Part shown: positions 1 to 4,501 of the stretch, one piece after another
How positions within the stretch are numbered: position 1 is the first letter of the stretch
Layout of the letters: every line of letters begins with the position of its first letter
NCBI GenBank assembly: GCA_021162905.1
Contig: JAGGXT010000372.1
Coordinates: 1-6,836, forward strand
DNA: 6,836 bases
Source: Candidatus Odinarchaeota archaeon
Lineage (GTDB): Archaea > Asgardarchaeota > JAGGXT01
Reading direction: 5' to 3'
Notes under the pieces: generated by a model
What the model was told of the DNA's origin: nothing
Database searches by the model: none
The model's input: only the letters and a program-made list of their open reading frames with translations
Position numbers and translations under genes: made by a program

Positions 1-21
1 AAGTAAATAACTCAAATGAAC

Positions 22-34
22 CTATATATATATG
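22..34 (+). promoter_or_regulatory. Candidate TATA box for the MFS gene
   Basis: An alternating TA tract sits about 50 to 60 bases ahead of the ATG at 82. Archaeal transcription normally begins about 25 bases past the TATA centre, which would place the start near 53-55 and leave a leader of roughly 28 bases carrying the ribosome binding site at 67-74. Position and composition are seen; promoter activity is inferred. Confidence 0.5.
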
Positions 35-66
35 TCTTTTACATTTGCAGTCACTGGCCAATAAAT

Positions 67-74
67 AGGTGAGG
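67..74 (+). promoter_or_regulatory. Ribosome binding site of the MFS gene
   Basis: AGGTGAGG lies 7 bases before the ATG at 82. Its AGGTGA core is complementary to the 3' end of archaeal 16S rRNA. A TAG stop lies in frame at 76-78, so ATG 82 is the first possible start and this site supports it. Confidence 0.6.
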
Positions 75-81
75 GTAGGGC

Positions 82-1461
82 ATGGGAAAGCGCAATATTA
101 TTATATTTTTCCAAATAACCTTATTATACCTACTACAAAATATGTGTAGCTATCTTATTATTCCTAATTATAACTTAATAAAACAAGAGTTTTATGTATC
201 AGATACCCTATTAGGGATGATGTCTGGCTTGTATCTTTTTTTCAACGGGATAGCCGCAATCTTTTGGTCCTATCTTTCTGATGTAAGCCTTCTTAAAAGG
301 AAAATCTTCTTATCCTTAAGTATGTTTGCAAGCGGCATATTCTCTATCTTGGCATATATGTCGCCTGATTTTATAAATCTCCTTATATGGAGGGTTCTTA
401 CGGGCATATCTCTAGGTTCCGTGCTACCTCTAGGATTTAGTATACTTTCTGATGCCTTTAGAAGAGAGCGTCGCACTCAAATTTTCATGATATGGTATGT
501 TCTCAGTGGTTTTGGTCTCGGAATAGGCTTTGGAATGGCAGTCATTTTGGGTAATTACTTTAATTGGCGTTTGCCCTTGTTATATGGTGGATTAACTATA
601 ATACTTCTAGGTGGTTTTGTTTCTCTAGTCTTATTAGAACCGGCCAGAGCAAGCTCTGAAGATGAGCTAAAGGATTTGTTATCTTCAGGAATTGAGTACA
701 AATATCGTTTCTCTCCAGGAGACTTAGCAATTCTTATAAGTAATAGAAGTAACTTTTTCGCTGCACTCCAAGGAATACTAGGAACAATTCCTAATGGTAT
801 AATTTTCACATGGTCTCTTCAATATTTGGTCAGAGATGTTGGTGCCAGTGAATTGGTTGCTTCGATCTTTTTGGGCTTTATGAGTGTTGGAGCACTTGGT
901 GGCTTGATAATATCATATATAGCTGATAAACTTTACCAGATTCATGTAGCCATGAGACCAATAATCGCTGGTTTCTGCTCAATAATAGAATCAATATTAT
1001 TCATACTTTTCTTCTCCCTCCCTCTAAAAATAAATGTATATACAAAGGATATAGCTGAGGCTCTACAAGAAGTATTCAAAATAATAACCAGTGACTTTAC
1101 TTTTATAGTTGCATTCTTCCTTTTCTTCATGGCTATGTTCTTTAATAGTTCTGTAGGTCCCATTAGGAACAGCGTGATTTCAGATGTAAACCTACCAGAG
1201 CATAGAGCAACAGTGCTTGCTGGAGTTACTATATTAGAGCTTTTCTCAAAGGCTATTGGAATAGCAGTTGTTGGTTTCTTAGCTGACTTTCTTGGTAGCC
1301 TACGTTTTTCTATAATCATAGCAATGGTCTTCTGGATATTCTCTGGCATTGCTTGGTTCTATCTGGCATGGTATTATGAATACGATATAAACTTCATCAG
1401 AGGAGTTCTTACTAGTCGTAGAAAATCCATGGAGAAAAATAATAACTTAAAAGGTAATTAA
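82..1461 (+). CDS. MFS transporter, 12 transmembrane helices
   Basis: A 459-residue major facilitator superfamily permease, a normal full length for the family, acting in the cytoplasmic membrane as a secondary transporter of an unidentified small solute. The first helix begins near residue 6. The loop between helices 2 and 3 carries a motif-A relative (SYLSDVSLLKRK, 63-74, with Asp67 and basic residues 72-74). Helix 4 holds the conserved Arg104 in WRVLTGISLG. A charged cytoplasmic linker (about 187-212) separates the two six-helix halves, and ISDVNLPEHRA (366-376) is the typical loop between helices 10 and 11. A hydrophilic stretch at 316-336 lies between helices 9 and 10. The start is fixed by an in-frame stop just upstream and a good ribosome site. 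The protein resembles general sugar-phosphate or spinster-like permeases, but no substrate can be assigned. It appears monocistronic with its own TATA box. Confidence 0.9.
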   Translation: MGKRNIIIFFQITLLYLLQNMCSYLIIPNYNLIKQEFYVSDTLLGMMSGLYLFFNGIAAIFWSYLSDVSLLKRKIFLSLSMFASGIFSILAYMSPDFINLLIWRVLTGISLGSVLPLGFSILSDAFRRERRTQIFMIWYVLSGFGLGIGFGMAVILGNYFNWRLPLLYGGLTIILLGGFVSLVLLEPARASSEDELKDLLSSGIEYKYRFSPGDLAILISNRSNFFAALQGILGTIPNGIIFTWSLQYLVRDVGASELVASIFLGFMSVGALGGLIISYIADKLYQIHVAMRPIIAGFCSIIESILFILFFSLPLKINVYTKDIAEALQEVFKIITSDFTFIVAFFLFFMAMFFNSSVGPIRNSVISDVNLPEHRATVLAGVTILELFSKAIGIAVVGFLADFLGSLRFSIIIAMVFWIFSGIAWFYLAWYYEYDINFIRGVLTSRRKSMEKNNNLKGN

Positions 1462-1519
1462 ACAAAATATTAAACGGATTATAAACAATTTTTACACCCA
1501 ATTTAAACAAAAACTAAAC
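1459..1519 (+). repeat. Array of six helically phased TAAAC repeats
   Basis: TAAAC starts at 1459, 1471, 1482, 1504 and 1515, and a one-mismatch unit (TACAC) starts at 1493. Spacings are 12, 11, 11, 11 and 11 bases, so every unit lies on about the same face of the helix. The array ends about 10 bases before the TATA element at 1529-1537 of the next gene, and its first unit overlaps the MFS stop codon. The phasing is seen directly; a role as a cooperative operator or activator site for the membrane-protein gene is inferred. Confidence 0.7.
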
Positions 1520-1525
1520 AGAAAT

Positions 1526-1538
1526 AAAATTTATATGG
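1526..1538 (+). promoter_or_regulatory. Candidate BRE/TATA box for the membrane-protein gene
   Basis: AAAATTTATATGG has the A-rich then TTTATAT form of archaeal BRE and TATA elements. It predicts a transcript start near 1558-1561, 15 to 20 bases ahead of the likely start codon. It directly follows the phased TAAAC array, one helical step after the last unit. Confidence 0.55.
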
Positions 1539-1565
1539 AATACCGAAAATAAGTATTATTAGCCA

Positions 1566-1571
1566 CAGGTG
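1566..1571 (+). promoter_or_regulatory. Ribosome binding site deciding the start at 1575/1578
   Basis: CAGGTG is complementary to the GGTG part of the 16S tail. It overlaps the possible GTG start at 1569 and lies 6 bases before ATG 1578 and 3 before ATG 1575. This favours ATG 1578 or 1575 over GTG 1569 unless the transcript is leaderless. Confidence 0.4.
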
Positions 1572-2465
1572 GCCATGATGAATAGTTCATATTACCCATA
1601 TCAAGTAAAACCTTATTCTACTACTGATCATTTCAAATTTGGAATTAACAACTTTAAAAATGCTATAGATCTTGCTGTACTCGTATTTTTCTATAATTTG
1701 ATAATAAATATCCCTGCCTACTTTGCATTCTTACAACTCTTCCATGGTTTTCACCTGAGTGTGAAATTTACTTTTCCATGGACTTTCCCTACATTGTCGA
1801 ATCTTTACGATTACCCCGAGTCTGTTAGTCCTTTCCTTCTCACCTTTACCTATCCTTCAATACTAACTATCATAGTTAGCCGTTTCATGCTTACGATTCT
1901 TGGAATTTGGGCTCTGAGCTTTATAATCTTTACAATTCTCGAGTCCGCATTCATGGGAGTTATCTATTCTAGAATCTTTAGCTCTGAAAAGATAGGGTTT
2001 TTTGATTCGGTAAATAAATACTTCGTAAGATTTGTATTGTTTAAACTAATTATAATGCTCATAAGCTTACCTTACCTGATAATATTCTTCGTGATGCCTT
2101 CTATCTTCAATTACTTTCCCTCAGGATTTTATTTCTTGGCAATACTAACTCCAATAGCTTTTCTTCTTGTAAGCTATCTCTTCTTCCTAACTCCTTATAT
2201 CATAGTTTCAGATGATAAACCCTTAGCAAAAGCATTATCAATGAGCGCTTCCTACACACTAACATCTCATACATTCTCATATGTAATCGTCTTCGTAATA
2301 TTTACCGCTATTACGTCAGTCATTATCTCTGCTCTTATGCACATTCCAATAGTAGGCTTCATAATCAGCCTTGGAATAGTCTCTTACATCGGAATAGCTT
2401 TTGTAATCTCTACCTTTAACTTCTACGAGGATTTGAAAAGAAGAATGCCATACTTCCCATCATAG
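1569..2465 (+). CDS. Six-helix membrane protein, YciC/GPDP_memb-like
   Basis: A multi-pass membrane protein of 298 residues from GTG 1569, or 295 to 296 if it starts at ATG 1578 or 1575, which the ribosome site favours. Hydrophobic segments lie near residues 33-57, 97-125, 155-176, 187-211, 237-258 and 260-283. The last third has the arrangement typical of the broad YciC/DUF975/GPDP_memb group: a helix ending in TPYIIVSDDK (208-217), an amphipathic Ala/Ser stretch (ALSMSASYTLTS, 222-233), two helices, and a terminal FYEDLKRR (285-292). Function in these families is poorly known and none is assigned. A large soluble loop (about 60-95) rich in aromatics and proline is probably extracellular. 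The gene has its own promoter behind the phased TAAAC array, and its last 6 bases overlap the end of the opposing TFB-like gene. Confidence 0.8.
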   Translation: MAMMNSSYYPYQVKPYSTTDHFKFGINNFKNAIDLAVLVFFYNLIINIPAYFAFLQLFHGFHLSVKFTFPWTFPTLSNLYDYPESVSPFLLTFTYPSILTIIVSRFMLTILGIWALSFIIFTILESAFMGVIYSRIFSSEKIGFFDSVNKYFVRFVLFKLIIMLISLPYLIIFFVMPSIFNYFPSGFYFLAILTPIAFLLVSYLFFLTPYIIVSDDKPLAKALSMSASYTLTSHTFSYVIVFVIFTAITSVIISALMHIPIVGFIISLGIVSYIGIAFVISTFNFYEDLKRRMPYFPS

Positions 2466-3470
2466 CGCCTCTAAATCCTCTTCAGGGAGTGTAGGCATTG
2501 ACGATGCATCATCCCAATCACTTCTAACATTCTTAAGAAAATTGATAAGCTCATTCATTGTTCGAATTGTTGGAAAGGCCTTTTGAAAGAGCAACAACAT
2601 TCTTTCCTTATACTCAAATAAAAGCTCTTTAAGTACTATCGAGGGAATCCAAGACTCATCTTCAACAACATTCATTATGAATGTTGTCATGTCTAAATTT
2701 GGTCGAATACCGCTATGCAACAACTCATATAGCTCTTTATATCTTTTTATTACTGATATTTTCGTTTTACCACAAATAAGCCCTATATCTTTTGTATCCC
2801 TTAAGGCATCTCTTATCTGCAATAATATAGGCTCCTTATAGAGATTAAATCTCTTGGAAATCTGAGCTTCAGTTTTATTAATAACTGGTATCCTCCAATT
2901 GAAAAACTTCCATTTAAGAAAATCATTAAGATACTTCTCCATCTCCCTTCCATCTCTAAAATAAACATCCATCGTTCCAAAGAAAGATTTAAATGCCTCC
3001 TGAAAGTCATTCCTCAGCTTTCTAATCTCCACCCTCAGTTCATCTTCAAAAAATCCACCCTTGAGCTCTTTAAACCAAGAATAAAAAACATCCTTCGGAA
3101 GAAAATAATATGCATACCTAAACTTGTCTACAATCGTAGTTGGATGTACAAACCTCTCATCAAATGGTCTTAACCTCAACGACTTAATAACTTGTTTGGC
3201 CCTTTTATAAATATAGTCCCTTGAAACACCAAAAAATTCTGCAACCTTTCTTGCTGGAACTTTTGTAAATGTTATACGAAAATAAATATAAACTATAACC
3301 GCAGCCCAAACCCTTGCATCACCAGCAAAATAACTTTTACCCTTAACTAAATTAAGTATCTTTAGTGCCTGCTTCTTGCCCATCTCACTTAACAATCCAC
3401 AATCGCTGATACTATCAGCAACTGATTCATAAAGCAATAATGGTCCCCCTATCATAATATCCAAGAGCAA
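2460..3470 (-). CDS. Divergent TFB (TFIIB)-like protein without zinc ribbon
   Basis: A 336-residue protein from TTG 3470, or 331 from ATG 3455; neither has a clear ribosome site. Residues about 25-100 match the first cyclin repeat of archaeal transcription factor B, including its terminal helix-turn-helix (VPARKVAEFFGVSRDYIYKR, 71-90). FVHPTTIVDKF (107-117) matches the TFB stretch FVKPTDYVNKF that opens the second repeat. ISVIKRYKELYELL (238-251) resembles the end of the second repeat (TVRNRYKELVEKL), but lies about 50 residues farther along than normal. No CxxC pair occurs at the N terminus, and an in-frame stop at 3477-3479 excludes an upstream zinc ribbon, so the RNA-polymerase-recruiting ribbon and B-reader are absent. 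Residues 252-336 are helical and acidic and unrecognised. Family knowledge predicts TBP or DNA binding without normal initiation, so an alternative factor, a repressor or a mobile-element regulator are all possible. Confidence 0.8.
   Translation of the reverse strand: MLLDIMIGGPLLLYESVADSISDCGLLSEMGKKQALKILNLVKGKSYFAGDARVWAAVIVYIYFRITFTKVPARKVAEFFGVSRDYIYKRAKQVIKSLRLRPFDERFVHPTTIVDKFRYAYYFLPKDVFYSWFKELKGGFFEDELRVEIRKLRNDFQEAFKSFFGTMDVYFRDGREMEKYLNDFLKWKFFNWRIPVINKTEAQISKRFNLYKEPILLQIRDALRDTKDIGLICGKTKISVIKRYKELYELLHSGIRPNLDMTTFIMNVVEDESWIPSIVLKELLFEYKERMLLLFQKAFPTIRTMNELINFLKNVRSDWDDASSMPTLPEEDLEAL
2665..2687. repeat. 23-base near-perfect palindrome inside the TFB-like gene
   Basis: Arms 2665-2675 and 2677-2687 are perfect 11-base complements around one central base (T2676). 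It lies in codons for TTFIMNVV, residues about 262-269 of the minus-strand protein. It may be a protein binding site, an RNA hairpin or chance. Confidence 0.6.
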
Positions 3471-3866
3471 ATAAACTTACTTCACTTCAGATATTTATTT
3501 CTTTTTTGTCGTCATGATAACCTTGCTATAACTAGTTTAAACAATCAATATGCATCCTAAAATACACTGAAGTACTCGAAAAATCTAAACGGTCATAAGA
3601 AGGCGTTACAGCGAATGTACAATTGCCATCCGTAAATATGATTGACGCACTAAAGATCAGAGACCATCGTTATATCGTATACTCCTTTTATTTCTGATAA
3701 ATGCAAAATCTATTTTGTTGTTTTCATTATTTGTGCACATAAACTAATAAGTACTTACCTTATTGGCAATCCGTTTGAGTTTACAAGCATTAGTATCTCT
3801 TACGCACCTAAAGTAATAGGATAACTTAAAGACATTGCCTCTTTTATCTCCAGTCTGCATGGGTTA
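3471..3866. other. Gene-poor intergenic stretch, possibly decayed coding DNA
   Basis: No intact gene, RNA gene or insertion sequence was recognised. Short stop-bounded frames occur, for example a minus-strand 38-codon frame (3744-3860) with no ribosome site and no recognisable product. The plus frame that is open from 3654 runs to a single TAA at 3822-3824 and then reopens into the small frame ending at 4088, which may be the remains of a gene. Confidence 0.5.
3489..3500 (-). promoter_or_regulatory. Candidate TATA box for the TFB-like gene
   Basis: On the minus strand AAATAAATATCT lies about 25 bases ahead of the TTG at 3470 and about 40 ahead of the ATG at 3455. The predicted transcript start (near 3468) would make TTG leaderless, or give ATG a leader of about 13 bases without a ribosome site. 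Confidence 0.35.
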
Positions 3867-4088
3867 GTGTGGACTTCCCTTGATGAACTTTTGCATTTCT
3901 TTCGGTCAATTACTAATAGTGATTTTCTATTCGAAGTGTTAAGGTACATAAGTAAAAAGCTGAAAGAGAAAATCTCTCAGGAATCTCTTAGTAATGTTGT
4001 AAGGTTTATTGAAAATCTTTTAAATAATGTTAGATTAGCTAGTGATATAATAATTAAATGTATAGAAAGTGAGCTTATCACTTTCTAA
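3867..4088 (+). CDS. Small hypothetical ORF, probably a gene fragment
   Basis: A 73-codon frame from GTG 3867 encoding a mostly helical, hydrophobic and charged chain (for example SLSNVVRFIENLLNNVRLAS near residues 41-60). No family is recognised. There is no ribosome site before the GTG and no clear TATA element. The frame is open 14 codons farther upstream to a TAA at 3822-3824, and beyond that TAA it is open again to 3654, so this may be the end of a longer gene broken by one stop. Its last seven codons and stop are encoded by a perfect 10-bp hairpin, where the nucleotidyltransferase remnant begins in another frame. It could be a real small protein, a remnant or a chance frame; remnant seems likeliest. 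Confidence 0.3.
   Translation: MWTSLDELLHFFRSITNSDFLFEVLRYISKKLKEKISQESLSNVVRFIENLLNNVRLASDIIIKCIESELITF
4063..4087. repeat. Perfect 10-bp inverted repeat with 5-base loop
   Basis: TAGAAAGTGA (4063-4072) pairs perfectly with TCACTTTCTA (4078-4087) across the loop GCTTA. No T-run follows, so it is not a standard terminator. It lies exactly where the 73-codon frame ends and the nucleotidyltransferase-like frame begins. Confidence 0.75.
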
Positions 4089-4274
4089 GAAAATCGGGAT
4101 TCCTATAGATATTCAAGTGCTGAACGAAGCACCGCTCATGTTTATATGTGAGGTATTGAATCGGGAGAGCTTATTGTTTGTAGTGATGAGTTATTTTTTG
4201 GGCAATATTCCGCGGCAATAGAGGCTGAAGTTTGGGATTTTCTTTATTTATTGAGAATGATTGAGAAAGTTTGA
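4066..4274 (+). pseudogene. Frameshifted tail of an MNT-type minimal nucleotidyltransferase
   Basis: One frame (from 4066, open after a TAG at 4063-4065) reads SKKIGIPIDIQVLNEAPL (4084-4137), then FICEVLNRESLLF (to 4179). This is the usual C-terminal half of archaeal minimal nucleotidyltransferases, whose pattern is a (V/I)D(V/I)xVLNEAP strand followed by a KLLY-like strand. That frame stops at 4219. Restoring one base in the TTT run at 4177-4179 joins it to CSDELFFGQYSAAIEA and then WDFLYLLRMIEKV, stopping at 4272-4274, which again fits the family (DE after LLY, then a DF helix). The N-terminal half with the catalytic GS and DxD residues is not found upstream in any frame, so the gene is both truncated and frameshifted. 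Intact relatives usually pair with HEPN proteins as toxin-antitoxin modules; no intact partner is present here. Confidence 0.55.
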
Positions 4275-4334
4275 AAAATATTCATATTTAGATAAGGCTG
4301 TGAAAAATTATTTTTATTGGGAATTTCGAAATTT

Positions 4335-4406
4335 CATGGGGACCGAGGCGAATCCTGGTGCATAAAGAGCGTATTCATTTCGAAGATGGTGCGGAGGTAC
4401 CAGTCC
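4335..4406 (+). ncRNA. GC-rich island, possible structured RNA
   Basis: This 72-base patch has 39 G or C (54%) between strongly AT-rich flanks. GC islands in AT-rich thermophile genomes often mark structured RNAs. Alternative pairings are visible: a local hairpin ACC-G-AGG / CCT-GGT (4342-4359, loop CGAAT), or a longer fold pairing 4356-4361 with 4397-4402 and 4340-4343 with 4403-4406. No tRNA, C/D-box or known RNA signature is complete, and the orientation is a guess. Confidence 0.2.
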
Positions 4407-4418
4407 AATAGAAATCAT

Positions 4419-4455
4419 CATATATAAAAATACGAAAAACAACATGAATATATTG
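4419..4455 (+). promoter_or_regulatory. Candidate TATA elements for the HD-domain gene
   Basis: CATATATAAAAA (4419-4430) predicts a start near 4450 and a leader of about 50 bases. AATATATT (4447-4454) predicts a start near 4477 and a leader of about 25 bases. Both would include the ribosome site at 4491. Which one is used cannot be decided from sequence. Confidence 0.45.
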
Positions 4456-4490
4456 TCATCTAATTTATTTAATCTAATAAAATTAAAATA

Positions 4491-4498
4491 GAGGCGAT
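4491..4498 (+). promoter_or_regulatory. Ribosome binding site of the HD-domain gene
   Basis: GAGGCGAT differs by one base from the ideal GAGGTGAT and its GAGG ends 7 bases before ATG 4502. A TAA in frame at 4484-4486 excludes any start more than a few codons upstream. Confidence 0.6.
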
Positions 4499-4501
4499 TG
4501 T

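Noticed and set aside
646..659. Inverted repeat CAGAGC-AA-GCTCTG in the MFS gene
   Set aside because: Arms of only six bases inside coding sequence are expected by chance, and nothing around it suggests a site.
942..1349. Minus-strand 135-codon frame inside the MFS gene
   Set aside because: It lies wholly opposite a clear 12-helix transporter, and its Lys- and Ile-rich translation with no motif is a shadow of that coding strand. The minus-strand frames at 270-476, 555-809 and 5635-6009 were rejected likewise.
2813..3010. Minus-strand 65-codon frame within the TFB-like gene
   Set aside because: It is a second frame on the same strand inside a frame with clear cyclin-fold similarity; there is no ribosome site and no recognisable product.
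3744..3860. Minus-strand 38-codon frame from an ATG
   Set aside because: No ribosome site, no TATA element, no recognisable motif and a length expected by chance.
4183..4230. C/D-box guide RNA suggested by GTGATGA and a CTGA 40 bases later
   Set aside because: No internal D' or C' boxes and no terminal stem are present, and the segment is better explained as nucleotidyltransferase-derived coding sequence.
4322..4333. 12-base palindrome AATTTCGAAATT
   Set aside because: Short and AT-rich, with no extension beyond six bases per side; chance is a sufficient explanation.
4342..4362. tRNA T-arm remnant suggested by GCGAATCCTGGTGCA
   Set aside because: The T-loop lacks the invariant TTC, the stem is bulged, and no matching acceptor, D or anticodon arms exist upstream.
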